Positions 34,411 to 44,348 are shown, counted from the stretch's first letter. The stretch: DNA of 64,000 nucleotides from Gammaproteobacteria bacterium (GCA_021773565.1 JAJFJZ010000028.1:26548-90547), one strand, 5' to 3'. Translations and numbers: made by a program. The notes: generated from the sequence alone by a model not told the origin.

Positions 34411-36314
34411 GTATGAAAACTTCTGTTGGCAGTAACTCATTGGTGCGATTCTCAACTTTTACCGTTTTTGTGCTCGTCGCCGCTCTGGGCGGATACACTT
34501 CAGGTGTTATGGCGGCAGAAGTTTGTTACCAGGATGACTCTGGACGAATAGTTAAACGACGCCTTCCTGGTTATAAGCGAATTACCTGTCCTGGTGATGA
34601 AGTGGCTGACAGCGAAGATGAATCCGAAAGCAGTACAGATAGTTCAGTCGAACCGGTGTATCAGCGTCGAAGACCCGACGAGCGTGTATCGGCAGGCGAA
34701 GTTCAGCGCTCTCGCAATGCAGTCTCGGTAGTCCCCAGGCCAAGTATTGATGATTATGTTGACTCGGTTCCAATTCCTGATCGCTGGCGCATTGTGGATG
34801 CCCTGGGATATGCGCAAAATTTGTGGGACCCGTACAATCGTAATGTGCTTAAGGCTGATAAGCCGATACACGGGGAGTGGTTTTTTAATATTGGTGTAAT
34901 TTCCGACACCGTCTACGAAAAACGGGATGTGCCCACGCCGATCGGGTCAAGCAGCACCAATAGACCGGGCGGGCTGGATCTGTTTGGCAGTGACGATCAG
35001 TGGCTGATTAACCAGAATCTGGCTCTGGAATTTGCTTACCTTAAGGGTGATACGGTATTCAGGCCACCCGATTACGAATTTCGTTTCACGCCCGTTATTA
35101 ATTACAACTATGTGCAACTGGACGAAGTTCAGGGCATAAATGTCAGGCCGGAAAGGGGCACAACGCGAAGGGATCATTTTGTTGGCATCCAGGGTCTGTT
35201 CGTAGATAAACACCTGCGCAATGTTTCCGACAGATTTGATTTCGATAGTATTCGTGTTGGTATCCAGCCTTTTTCGTCAGATTTTAGAGGTTTTCTATTT
35301 CAGGATAACCAGTTGGGTATTCGCCTGTTTGGAAACCGGGACAACAATATTTTTCAATACAACCTGGCATGGTTTCGCCGGCTGGAAAAAGACACCAACA
35401 GTGGCCTGAACGATCTTGGCAAGTCCATACGAGAGGACGATGTTTTTATCGCTAACTTATACTGGCAGGATATGCCGGTTAAGGGTTTTGTTTCCCAGGC
35501 TACCGTTATATACAACCGCAACAGGGAAGACGGATTTTTCTTTGACAAAAATGGCTTTATAGCGCGTCCGGCATCTATTGGCCGGGAGCGCGAACGGAAC
35601 TATGACGCGATCTACATCGGCTACAATGGTGACGGACATTTCGGACGATTGAACCTGACAACATCGATTTATGCAGCGCTTGGCGAAGAAGACAGTAGCG
35701 TATTTACCGATCGTAAGTCTGATATAGAAGCGCTGTTTATGGCTGCAGAAGTATCCATGGATTTTGACTGGATTCGCCCAAGGGTGTCTTTTCTTTTTGG
35801 TAGTGGCGACGACGATCCGTACGATAATAAATCCCAGGGGTTTGACGCAATTTTTGAAAATCCTCAATTTGCGGGAGCAGACACCAGCTACTGGATACGT
35901 CAGCCAGTGCCCCTCATTGGAGGTGGTCGGGTAACGCTCTCCAATCGTAATGGCATATTGAATAGTCTGCGGTCCTCAAAGGAACAGGGGCAGTCAAATT
36001 TCACTAATCCCGGCATATTCCTGTTAGGTGCAGGGGTTGATATGGATATTCTTCCTGAGCTCAGGGTATCGCTAAATTACAACTACCTGCGTTTTCATAA
36101 GACCGAGGTGCTGGAGGTAGCGCGCAATCAGGCCAGCATTGGCAAGGAGATTGGCCACGATTTATCAATTGCCGCGACGTACCGTCCATTCATGACGCAA
36201 AACATTGTTGTTCGGGCATCGTATGCCCGATTGATTCCGGGGGGTGGCTTCGAATCACTTTTTCCGGATGAAGACAGCGACTACTTTTTACTAAACCTGA
36301 TTTTGACATTTTAG
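34407..36314 (+). CDS. Large outer-membrane beta-barrel protein
   Basis: 635 residues. A signal peptide (cleavage near VMAAE) precedes a short Cys-pair and acidic Ser/Asp/Glu-rich linker (about 35-90), then alternating amphipathic strands to the end, closing with FLLNLILTF, whose terminal Phe is the barrel assembly signal. It lies between a lipoprotein and a decaheme cytochrome gene, six bases before the latter start. That is the arrangement expected for a porin-cytochrome conduit, though it shows no clear MtrB-type similarity (no N-terminal CXXC). Confidence 0.78.
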   Translation: MSMKTSVGSNSLVRFSTFTVFVLVAALGGYTSGVMAAEVCYQDDSGRIVKRRLPGYKRITCPGDEVADSEDESESSTDSSVEPVYQRRRPDERVSAGEVQRSRNAVSVVPRPSIDDYVDSVPIPDRWRIVDALGYAQNLWDPYNRNVLKADKPIHGEWFFNIGVISDTVYEKRDVPTPIGSSSTNRPGGLDLFGSDDQWLINQNLALEFAYLKGDTVFRPPDYEFRFTPVINYNYVQLDEVQGINVRPERGTTRRDHFVGIQGLFVDKHLRNVSDRFDFDSIRVGIQPFSSDFRGFLFQDNQLGIRLFGNRDNNIFQYNLAWFRRLEKDTNSGLNDLGKSIREDDVFIANLYWQDMPVKGFVSQATVIYNRNREDGFFFDKNGFIARPASIGRERERNYDAIYIGYNGDGHFGRLNLTTSIYAALGEEDSSVFTDRKSDIEALFMAAEVSMDFDWIRPRVSFLFGSGDDDPYDNKSQGFDAIFENPQFAGADTSYWIRQPVPLIGGGRVTLSNRNGILNSLRSSKEQGQSNFTNPGIFLLGAGVDMDILPELRVSLNYNYLRFHKTEVLEVARNQASIGKEIGHDLSIAATYRPFMTQNIVVRASYARLIPGGGFESLFPDEDSDYFLLNLILTF

Positions 36315-36325
36315 GGGGGATGCAG

Positions 36326-39300
36326 ATGAAAACTATTCAACCTGGAATGAAAGAACTTACCAGAGCTATATTGTTTGTTGCTGCGATTTTGGGATGTAAC
36401 ACATCCCTGAACGCATCAGAAGCCGAGACCTATGTTGAACGGGACCATGTTATTGCCCCGCATGCACCAAAGAGCCAGAGCGCTGAACAGATGCAGGAAA
36501 AAAGCGTTGGCTGTGTTTCCTGTCATACCGAGTCTGACAGCAAAACCATGCACCAGAGCCAGGCTATTCGCCTGGGTTGCACGGACTGTCATGGAGGCCG
36601 GGCAGATGTTTTTAATCCGGATTCCGGACCAGTATCTGCAGGGCATGGTAGTGCCGCTTTTGATGCAGCCCGGGAACAGGCGCACGTATTACCTAATTAT
36701 CCGGATAGCTGGCACTATCCACATAGTGCTACACCTGAGCGTACATACACTTTGCTCAATAGGGAATCCCCTGAATTTGTGCGCTTTGTAAACCCTTCCG
36801 ACTACAGAATTGTCGAGGAAGCCTGTGGTGCTTGCCACATGGAGACTATTCAAAAAGCCATTCGCAGTATGCACTCGACAGGGGCGTTGCTGTGGGGTGC
36901 AGCCTCTTACAACAATGGCATATTGCCGTTCAAGAATTACATACTGGGTGAGGCTTACAACAGGGACGGGGAAGCGATTGTATTAAAGGGTCCCGTACTG
37001 CCAGAAACTGTGGCAGCTGCCGCACGCGCCAAGGGTGTGCTACCCCAACTGTATCCACTTCCAGCGTGGGAGACAGTCAAACCGGGAGATGTGTTTCGTG
37101 TGTTTGAACGTGGTGGCCGAAACATATCAAATCTGTTCCCTGAAACCGGCCTGCCAAATGCTGCTGGCTTGATACAACGTCTTGAAGAACCGGGTCGTCC
37201 GGACCAGAAACAATCCAACCGTGGGCCTGGTACCGGGGGGCGTATATCTGTACCACTCATAAATATTACCAAAACCCGTCTTAATGACCCGTTGGCATGG
37301 TTCCAGGGTACCAACGATCAGCCGGGTGACTATCGCAATTCGGGATGTGCATCCTGTCATGTGGTCTACTCTAATGATCGTGATCCACGCCATTCGGGGA
37401 AATATGCGCAGTATGGCCATGATGGAACATCCATCACAGTGGACCCAACGATACCAAAAGGGGAGTCTGGCCACCCGCTACAACATGTTTTCACGCGCGC
37501 GATCCCGACCAGCCAGTGCATGATATGTCATATGCACCAACCCAATATGTTCATGAATAGCTATCTTGGTTACACCATGTGGGATTATGAGTCTGATGCA
37601 CCCAACATGTGGCCTGAAGAACAGCAATATCCGAGCGATGAGGAAACCAGACATGTTCTGGACCGAAATCCAGAAGGTGCTTCGCCTCGCGGCAAGTGGG
37701 CAGACGTAGATTTTCTGAAGGGCGTATGGGACAACAATGACAAGAACAAGGATACCCAGTTTGCCGATTATCATGGGCATGGCTGGAATTTTCGGGCAAT
37801 TTTCAAGCGAGATCGAAAAGGTAATTTGCTGGACGCCGAGAATAATAAGGTTAGCGACGATGATCCGAAAAAATTCGACAAAGCAGTGCATATGTCATCC
37901 ATCCATGTGGATGTAGGCATGCACTGCGTTGATTGCCACTATTCCCAGGACAATCATGGCAACGGACATCTTTATGGTGAAGTGGCGCTTGCGGTAGAAG
38001 TTGATTGCAAGGACTGCCACGGAACATCACAAGCCTATCCCAATTTATACACTTCCGGGCCAGCAGCGCTTGACGGCGGACTTGACCTGGAATTGCTTCG
38101 CACCCCAGATGGGCGACGACGTTTTGAGTGGATAGAGGGTAGTTTGTATCAGCGATCCATGCTGGATGATGCGCTTGAATGGAAGTTATCGCTGGTAAAA
38201 GACAGCGTTACAAAATCGCATGCCGATTACAATGAGAAGGCAGCACGTGCCAAGCTCATGAGTAAAGATACAGAGAAGCAAAACTGGGGCGAAGATGTGC
38301 CTGCCGAACAGCTGGCGCATTCCTATGACGAGATGGAATGTTATTCCTGTCATACATCCTGGACAACCAGTTGTGGTGGCTGCCATTTACCCATTGAGGC
38401 TAACTGGAAAACTGAGCGGCACCATTATGAGGGTGGTGAGAGCAGAAATTTCGCAACCTACAACCCACAGGTTGCGCGTGACCAGGTTTTCCATCTTGGC
38501 CGCAGGGGGCCTGCAAAAGGAGGCAAGATTGCACCGGTAAGGTCCACTTCAGCTCTGGTGCTGTCATCTACAAACTCCAATCGGGAAAAAATCTATATTC
38601 AGCAACCTCCCGTTGCAGCGAGCGGATTTAGCTCACAGGCCTTTAATCCGCATTTTCCACATACAGCGCGCAAGACAGAAACCAAAACCTGTTCCGACTG
38701 TCACGTGGCGGAAAATGCAGACAACAATGCCATAATGGCGCAAACGCTAATGTATGGTACCAATTTTATAAACTTTGTTGGCTACAACGCATGGCTCGGC
38801 GGTGATGGAGAAATCAATGCCGTGCAAGTAACCGAATGGGATGAACCGCAGGCAGTAATTGGCAGTTATTTGCACAAATACGCTTATCCCGACTGGTTTA
38901 ATAAACACCAGGATAACAATCAAAAGTTACAGACTGCATATAACCACACCTCAGGCGCAGTAGGTTGCCTGCAGCTGCGTGGTGAGTACCTGTTTGTAGC
39001 CGAAGGCAAAGGAGGAATGCAGGCTTACGATGCTTCAAGTGTCGCGAACAAGGGGTTTTCCCAGCGCCTGATAACAGCACCCTTTAGCCCCCTGGGTCAC
39101 AATACGCAAGTGAAATCGCCGAATGCCACCTGCATTGCATTGCCAACTAATCAGCCCATTAACCCTGCACGCAATGAAGGAGAAATGATGCGCGTGGATA
39201 ACCAGGAACAGGTTATCCATCCGATATACAGCTACGCCTTTGTCACAGATTCCGAGGAAGGATTGATAGTAATAAACGTCAATACCCTGTCTGACGGTTT

Positions 39301-40135
39301 GCCGCGCAACAATTTCCTGAAACGTGCAATAACCTGGAATGAAGGTGGTATTTTGCGCGGAGCACGCCATGTAACAATGGGGGGTTATTACCTCTATGTT
39401 GTAGCGGATGCGGGTTTGGTCATCGTAAACGTTGATGATCCTCTCGCACCGAAGCTTGTGAATGTAGTGCCGCTAAATGATGGGCATTCCAGTGCGCTGC
39501 AATTTCGATATCTGTTTGTCACTGATGCAGATGGTCTAAAGGTTATTGATGTTACCAATCCGGAACAGGCAGCCATGGTGCCAGACAATACAATTGCTCT
39601 GGACGATGCACGCCGGGTATTTGTTTCCAGAACCTATGCATATGTAGCTGCCGGTTCCCAGGGGCTGGTTATTATTGACGCCGAACAACCCACCGATTTG
39701 AAGCCTTATCAAACCTACAGCGCCAATGGTGCTATCAGGGATGCATCGGACGTAATTGTAGCCACTACCAATGCTTCCCTGTTTGCCTATATAGCAGATG
39801 GTATTGGTGGTCTTAAGGTTGTTCAGCTAACCTCGCCAGACCTGCAACCCAAGTTTTATGGTTTTAGCCCTGAGCCCAATCCGCTGCTAATAGCCTCTTA
39901 CGCAACGTCTAAAGCTTCATTAAGCCTCTCCCGCGGCCTTGAACGGGATCGCGGTGTTGATGAAACGGGCGGACAGGTAGCTGTTTTTGGTCGCAAGGGA
40001 TCAAGACCCTTTAATCTGGAAGAAATGCAGCGTATGTATCTAAATAGCAAAGGACAGCCGTGGGTTGTGTCTGATGAACACAATAATGGAAATGCTTCGG
40101 AGACGGGTGCGAATGCAGGCGCTGGAGAGAAGTGA
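36326..40135 (+). CDS. Decaheme cytochrome c with C-terminal LVIVD-type beta-propeller
   Basis: About 1269 residues; the ATG at 36326 is preferred for spacing to GGGGGG. After a signal peptide it has ten CXXCH motifs: CVSCH, CTDCH, CGACH, CASCH, CMICH, CVDCH, CKDCH, CYSCH, CGGCH and CSDCH, spread from about residue 62 to 790. The last 400 residues hold repeated blades such as GLIVINVN, GLVIVNVDDP, GLKVIDVTNP and GLVIIDAEQP, an LVIVD-like propeller. It should sit in the periplasm or on the cell surface. The combination suggests an electron-transfer protein with a binding platform. It is not a known OmcA/MtrC type by motif arrangement. Confidence 0.88.
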   Translation: MKTIQPGMKELTRAILFVAAILGCNTSLNASEAETYVERDHVIAPHAPKSQSAEQMQEKSVGCVSCHTESDSKTMHQSQAIRLGCTDCHGGRADVFNPDSGPVSAGHGSAAFDAAREQAHVLPNYPDSWHYPHSATPERTYTLLNRESPEFVRFVNPSDYRIVEEACGACHMETIQKAIRSMHSTGALLWGAASYNNGILPFKNYILGEAYNRDGEAIVLKGPVLPETVAAAARAKGVLPQLYPLPAWETVKPGDVFRVFERGGRNISNLFPETGLPNAAGLIQRLEEPGRPDQKQSNRGPGTGGRISVPLINITKTRLNDPLAWFQGTNDQPGDYRNSGCASCHVVYSNDRDPRHSGKYAQYGHDGTSITVDPTIPKGESGHPLQHVFTRAIPTSQCMICHMHQPNMFMNSYLGYTMWDYESDAPNMWPEEQQYPSDEETRHVLDRNPEGASPRGKWADVDFLKGVWDNNDKNKDTQFADYHGHGWNFRAIFKRDRKGNLLDAENNKVSDDDPKKFDKAVHMSSIHVDVGMHCVDCHYSQDNHGNGHLYGEVALAVEVDCKDCHGTSQAYPNLYTSGPAALDGGLDLELLRTPDGRRRFEWIEGSLYQRSMLDDALEWKLSLVKDSVTKSHADYNEKAARAKLMSKDTEKQNWGEDVPAEQLAHSYDEMECYSCHTSWTTSCGGCHLPIEANWKTERHHYEGGESRNFATYNPQVARDQVFHLGRRGPAKGGKIAPVRSTSALVLSSTNSNREKIYIQQPPVAASGFSSQAFNPHFPHTARKTETKTCSDCHVAENADNNAIMAQTLMYGTNFINFVGYNAWLGGDGEINAVQVTEWDEPQAVIGSYLHKYAYPDWFNKHQDNNQKLQTAYNHTSGAVGCLQLRGEYLFVAEGKGGMQAYDASSVANKGFSQRLITAPFSPLGHNTQVKSPNATCIALPTNQPINPARNEGEMMRVDNQEQVIHPIYSYAFVTDSEEGLIVINVNTLSDGLPRNNFLKRAITWNEGGILRGARHVTMGGYYLYVVADAGLVIVNVDDPLAPKLVNVVPLNDGHSSALQFRYLFVTDADGLKVIDVTNPEQAAMVPDNTIALDDARRVFVSRTYAYVAAGSQGLVIIDAEQPTDLKPYQTYSANGAIRDASDVIVATTNASLFAYIADGIGGLKVVQLTSPDLQPKFYGFSPEPNPLLIASYATSKASLSLSRGLERDRGVDETGGQVAVFGRKGSRPFNLEEMQRMYLNSKGQPWVVSDEHNNGNASETGANAGAGEK

Positions 40136-41454
40136 ACGGTGTGAACACTATGTCCTATAGACGTGTACTAATGAGACGATTGCTGACCTGGTTGGGAATA
40201 ACCCTGGGCATGCTTATCCCCGCGCTATCCCATGCATTTGAAGACAACATGCATTTAGGGGTTGCCAGTTGTGCATCCAATGTTTGTCATGGCAAGTTAT
40301 CCAAACAAACGAGTGAAAACGTCTGGCTTACCGAATACGGGGAATGGTCGTCGGTTAATGATCGCCACTCAAGATCGTATAAAACACTGCTTAGTGATGA
40401 GTCCAAATTAATTGCCCGCAAATTGGGTTTAAAGAATGCTCAATCAGCAAACCTGTGTCTGGATTGCCACGCAGATAACGTGGCACAGGAACTGCGGGAT
40501 ACAAAGTTTCAGGTGACCGATGGGGTAGGCTGCGAAGCTTGTCATGGCGGCGCTAAATTATGGATAGACAGCCACACTGAACCCGGTGCTACGCATGCTG
40601 AAAATTTGAAACTGGGCATGTACCCGACGGAAGATCCGGCGCAACGAGCCACCTTATGTCTCGGCTGCCATATGGGCACAAAATCAAAGTTTACCACCCA
40701 CGAAATTATGGGTGCAGGTCATCCAAGGTTACGCTTTGAGCTTGAAACGTTTACCGCTTTACAACCTGCGCACTACGATGTAGATGCAGATTATATAGAG
40801 CGTAAAAGATCCACCATTGGTTTTGGTTTATGGATGACCGGTCAAATAGAGGCTGCTGATACTTATCTGGGATTGTTACAAAGCAACTTGCTTGAAGCAC
40901 CTGGAATGTTTCCCGAATTTTCTTTTTATGATTGTCACAGTTGTCATCATCCCATGGACAATAAACGTTGGACCATGGCCAAAAAGAACCAGGGCCTTAA
41001 GCCCGGTACCCTGAGATTACAGGATCAGCATTTTCTTATGTTACGCGCCATCACAGAGGTTCTGGATGCGCCACGAAGCGCTGAGTTTCGTCGCTTGAGT
41101 GCTGCACTGCTTAAGGCGGGACAAACCAGCAATCAGGCAATTAAAAAAGCTTCAGCAGAATTAAGCGGCTGGCTGCGGGCCAGGCAGGCTGAATGGGGCT
41201 CCAGACAGACCAGCAAGGCAGAAATCAAGGCCATTCGAAAGGCGATTGTCACACTTAGTGCGAATGGGACGATTTCCGATTTTGCATCCGCTGAGCAAGC
41301 CTTTATGGGTATCGAAAGTTTGAGTCTTTACCTGGGTGATGCCGATGAGGTAGGCGCTGCACTGGATCGTTTGTTTGCGCTGGTGGAGTCGGATCAAGCG
41401 TACACACCAAAGGCATTTAGATCCGCGGCACAGCAAGCGCTGAATGCTCTCTAG
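40132..41454 (+). CDS. Multiheme cytochrome c (c554-like), five heme sites
   Basis: 440 residues with a signal peptide (cleavage near SHAFE). Four CXXCH motifs (CLDCH, CEACH, CLGCH, CHSCH) and a spaced CASNVCH (CX4CH, about residue 47) give five likely hemes. CX4CH sites occur in some tetraheme cytochromes. The C-terminal 160 residues are helical and heme-free. The arrangement resembles cytochrome c554-type proteins. A GTG start overlaps the decaheme stop, though GTG 40141 or ATG 40150 are possible. It is probably a periplasmic electron shuttle for the decaheme protein. Confidence 0.85.
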   Translation: MNGVNTMSYRRVLMRRLLTWLGITLGMLIPALSHAFEDNMHLGVASCASNVCHGKLSKQTSENVWLTEYGEWSSVNDRHSRSYKTLLSDESKLIARKLGLKNAQSANLCLDCHADNVAQELRDTKFQVTDGVGCEACHGGAKLWIDSHTEPGATHAENLKLGMYPTEDPAQRATLCLGCHMGTKSKFTTHEIMGAGHPRLRFELETFTALQPAHYDVDADYIERKRSTIGFGLWMTGQIEAADTYLGLLQSNLLEAPGMFPEFSFYDCHSCHHPMDNKRWTMAKKNQGLKPGTLRLQDQHFLMLRAITEVLDAPRSAEFRRLSAALLKAGQTSNQAIKKASAELSGWLRARQAEWGSRQTSKAEIKAIRKAIVTLSANGTISDFASAEQAFMGIESLSLYLGDADEVGAALDRLFALVESDQAYTPKAFRSAAQQALNAL

Positions 41455-41457
41455 AAG

Positions 41458-42339
41458 ATGACAGTTTTTTCTGCCAGCAGCCATCCGGGTTGCAAACATG
41501 ATTTGAATGAAGACAGCATAGGCTGGAGTGAAGCAGAATCATTGTGGTTGGTTGCAGATGGCATGGGAGGGCATGCCGCGGGCGAGGTGGCAAGTTTGAT
41601 TGCCAGGGACAAGATACTGGAGGATGTTTCTGCCGGAGCTACATTAGGTGATGCGGTACTCAATGCCCATAAGGCAGTGTTAGAAGCAGCAAGCGCAAAA
41701 TCCGAGCAGGCCGGCATGGGCACCACAATTGTGGCGGCCAGGGTTGACGGGAATGTAGCAGAGTTGGTGTGGGTAGGTGACAGCCGGGTTTATCTGTGGC
41801 GTGATGACGTACTGGAAACGGTCACTACTGATCATTCCTTTATGCAATTATTGCTTGCCAATAATCAGTTAACGCCGGAAGAGGCGCACAATCATCCACA
41901 AAAGAATATTGTTACCCAGGTTCTCGGGGTTGGTGACCCGAAACCGGATCATTTGAGCTTACCCTTGCAAACGCATGACTGGCTTTTGTTATGTAGCGAC
42001 GGTCTTAATGACGAACTGGTGGATGATGAGATTGCTGCGGTACTCAGAGAGAGCAAAGATACAGAATCTGCGGTAAAAAGCCTGATAGATGCAGCCTGTG
42101 CCAGTGGGGGGCGTGATAACGTAAGTGCCATTGTTGTGCATATTGACGGCGAAGAGAATCTGGTAAAGGATTCACTCACAGTCAATCGTCGGGACCTGGT
42201 AGATATTCCTGCGCCGGATACAGAAACTACGGTGGCTAGTACGGAGCATGCAAATATTTTGCGAAAACCGGTATTCTGGGGGGTATTGGGCATTGCATTG
42301 GCAATGGCTGTTTTTTGGTATTTAAAGGGAGGGTTGTAA
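41458..42339 (+). CDS. PP2C-type Ser/Thr protein phosphatase with C-terminal membrane helix
   Basis: 293 residues. PP2C metal-site motifs are present in order: LNEDS, VADGMGGHAAGE, CSDGLNDEL and GGRDNVSAIVV. A C-terminal helix (about 272-290) anchors it in the inner membrane with the catalytic domain in the cytoplasm. It should reverse the phosphorylation made by the two downstream kinases. It sits three bases after the multiheme cytochrome and just before the FHA gene, so signalling and redox genes share an operon. Confidence 0.92.
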   Translation: MTVFSASSHPGCKHDLNEDSIGWSEAESLWLVADGMGGHAAGEVASLIARDKILEDVSAGATLGDAVLNAHKAVLEAASAKSEQAGMGTTIVAARVDGNVAELVWVGDSRVYLWRDDVLETVTTDHSFMQLLLANNQLTPEEAHNHPQKNIVTQVLGVGDPKPDHLSLPLQTHDWLLLCSDGLNDELVDDEIAAVLRESKDTESAVKSLIDAACASGGRDNVSAIVVHIDGEENLVKDSLTVNRRDLVDIPAPDTETTVASTEHANILRKPVFWGVLGIALAMAVFWYLKGGL

Positions 42340-42341
42340 GC

Positions 42342-43652
42342 ATGACTGCGGGCGATAAATATTACATTGAGTCTGATACAGGTGACAGCATAGAGTTGGT
42401 ATCCGACATGCTGTTGGGCCGCAGCGATGATAGTGATCTGGTGTTAACTCAGGGCCACCCATCAAGGCGCCATGCGCAAATAACCGTAACGAGCGAGGGA
42501 GTAAGCATTGAAGATCTCGGATCTGCAAATGGTTCCTTTTTGAATGGCGAGCGCCTGAGTTCAAAGCGAGCGCTTAAACACGGAGATAAATTAAAGTTTG
42601 ATGTAGAAGAGTATCGATTTACTGTAGTGGGCGAAGGCGCAAATTCAAATAACGATGCCCAAACTGTAATTCGTTCAGTTGAGGATCTGCAACAAACTGT
42701 CATTCGTCCTGTAGCGGAACTGATGGCTGAAGTTGCAGAAGAACAAGCGCCCGTGGCCAGTAAGGCGCCTGTGGCCAGTAAGGAGCCTGTGGCCAGTAAG
42801 GAGCCCGTGGCCAGTAAGGCGCCCGTGGCCAGTAAGGAGCCAGCAGCTAAAGAAGCGCCCGCGGAGAAAGAAGCGCCTGCGGAGAAAGAAGCGCCTGCGG
42901 CTAGTAAGGAGCCAGCAGCTAAAGAAGCGCCCGCGGCTAGTAAGGAGCCCGCGGCTAGTAAGGAGCCCGCGGCTAGTAAGGAGCCCGCGGCTAGTAAGGA
43001 GCCCGCGGCCAGCAAAGAACCCGCGGCCAGGGAAGCACCCCCGGCACGCAGTGCGCCAATCGAAAAATCCTCAGGTGGTGGTACGGCCAAACCAGCCGGC
43101 AGCTGGGTTGCTAATCAGGCATCTGGAGAGGGCACCCAGTTATTTAGCAGAGCACAACTTGCCGAAATGGCCGCCCAATTGGCCGGCGGTGAAGATGCTA
43201 ATGAGATTAGCAGCACGGTACCTTGCCTGCGCATAAATAGTGGTGGCGCGGAAGGCAGCGAAATTCATTTGACCACCAGTGCTGAGGCGGGTGAGTGGAC
43301 AATTGGTAGTGATGACTCAAGAGATATCATTCTCAAGGACGACGGTGTGTCGGCATTTCATGCAAAGATCACCGTTGATGGAAAACGCTGGAAGGTAGTG
43401 GATCAGATGTCCGCGAATGGTACCTTCGTTAATGATAAAAAGGCGTTAACCAGCTTCCTGAATTCAGGAGATCATATTCGTGTTGGAACCGTAGAGTGTG
43501 TTGTGGTTCTACCCGACTCACAAAAAACACGCAGCAGTTCTGACAGCACACCAGGAACACAGAGTGCCGGTGGAGGTAAGCTCGTAAAAGGGCTTATTGC
43601 GCTGGCGGCGGGCCTGGGATTGTTGGTCGTGTTGTACATGCTTTTCGAGTAA
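42342..43652 (+). CDS. Two-FHA-domain protein with repetitive linker and membrane anchor
   Basis: 436 residues from the ATG at 42342, preceded by GGAGGG (a start at 42315 would overlap the phosphatase). FHA-1 (about 15-95) has GRSDDSDLVL, SRRHAQI and SANGSFLNG, all phosphothreonine-binding features. A linker then carries two TVIR motifs (QTVIRS, QTVIRP) and an Ala-Pro-Ser-Lys-Glu repeat (136-229). FHA-2 (about 310-390) is diverged, with GSDDS and SAFHA. A C-terminal membrane helix follows. The TVIR sites are likely kinase targets, so the protein may be both substrate and reader. Confidence 0.88.
   Translation: MTAGDKYYIESDTGDSIELVSDMLLGRSDDSDLVLTQGHPSRRHAQITVTSEGVSIEDLGSANGSFLNGERLSSKRALKHGDKLKFDVEEYRFTVVGEGANSNNDAQTVIRSVEDLQQTVIRPVAELMAEVAEEQAPVASKAPVASKEPVASKEPVASKAPVASKEPAAKEAPAEKEAPAEKEAPAASKEPAAKEAPAASKEPAASKEPAASKEPAASKEPAASKEPAAREAPPARSAPIEKSSGGGTAKPAGSWVANQASGEGTQLFSRAQLAEMAAQLAGGEDANEISSTVPCLRINSGGAEGSEIHLTTSAEAGEWTIGSDDSRDIILKDDGVSAFHAKITVDGKRWKVVDQMSANGTFVNDKKALTSFLNSGDHIRVGTVECVVVLPDSQKTRSSSDSTPGTQSAGGGKLVKGLIALAAGLGLLVVLYMLFE
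42747..43029 (+). repeat. In-frame tandem repeat encoding Ala-Ser-Lys-Glu-Pro units
   Basis: An imperfect array of fifteen- to eighteen-base units inside the two-FHA gene. Four units GCGGCTAGTAAGGAGCCC are identical back to back (42933-43004). All units stay in frame, so the array should vary in length without breaking the protein, acting as an adjustable spacer between FHA domains. Confidence 0.8.
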
Positions 43653-43670
43653 ACCACCGGAAATTTTGTT

Positions 43671-44348
43671 ATGCGCCTTCCATTCGCCAGGTTTGTTCAG
43701 GAACTTAAGCGCAGAAAGGTACTGCAGGCAACCAGCCTATATATTGTTACTGCGTGGGGTATTTCCCTTGGTGCGGCGGAATTACTCCCGGCCTTTGGTA
43801 TACGCGATGAGGTGGTGCGTGGAATAGTTTTAACATTCATTGTGCTATTACCGGTTGTGAGTGTTCTTGCCTGGTATTTTGACCTGTCCACAGAAGGATT
43901 TGTGAGAGATTCAACAGATCTGGACAGGCTACATAGCAGTCGCGATAGGGTTCCTTCTGCCACGCAAAAAATACTGGAAAATGTTCGCGGTACAGATATT
44001 GCCACTTCCGGGCTGGAGATAACCTGGCAGATTGGCAAGGAGTCTGAAAAACTGGTTTTTACCAAGGCGTTTTGCCTTGGGCGTGATCTGGGATGTGAAG
44101 TATCAACACCTGATCCCGTAGCCAGCCGGAGGCACGCAGAAATTGGCCACGATGATAGTCGGTGGTGGATACGTGATCTTGATAGTCGTAACGGAACCTA
44201 CCTGAATGGTAAGCGTATAAGCCGGGAATTTCTGCCCTCAAATTGTACGGTATTGTTAGGGGAGAACGGCCAGTTATTCCTGATTCGCGTGCTGGGCCGT
44301 GACGCGACTACGGTTTCCAGTGCGCCCCTTGTGACACCGTTGGAGTAA
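43671..44348 (+). CDS. Membrane-anchored FHA-domain protein
   Basis: 225 residues. The N-terminus (FVQELKRRKVLQATSLYIVTAW...LAWYFDLSTEGF) is a two-helix membrane module often found in front of TolB/TPR and adenylate-cyclase-like signalling proteins. A canonical FHA domain follows (about 120-210): LGRDLGCEV, SRRHAEI, DSRNGTYLNG. It should read phosphothreonine at the inner membrane. A weak GGAA binding site lies 18 bases after the previous gene. Confidence 0.85.
   Translation: MRLPFARFVQELKRRKVLQATSLYIVTAWGISLGAAELLPAFGIRDEVVRGIVLTFIVLLPVVSVLAWYFDLSTEGFVRDSTDLDRLHSSRDRVPSATQKILENVRGTDIATSGLEITWQIGKESEKLVFTKAFCLGRDLGCEVSTPDPVASRRHAEIGHDDSRWWIRDLDSRNGTYLNGKRISREFLPSNCTVLLGENGQLFLIRVLGRDATTVSSAPLVTPLE

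Noticed and set aside
36326..41454. Nitrite reductase, hydroxylamine oxidoreductase or sulfite reductase assignment for the multiheme proteins
   Set aside because: No CXXCK site, no P460-type Tyr arrangement and no adjacent maturation or partner genes are visible, so a substrate cannot be named.
42449..43090. Long minus-strand frame opposite the FHA linker (Ala-Gly-Ser repeats)
   Set aside because: It is the mirror of the in-frame repeat in the FHA gene; low complexity and no binding site.
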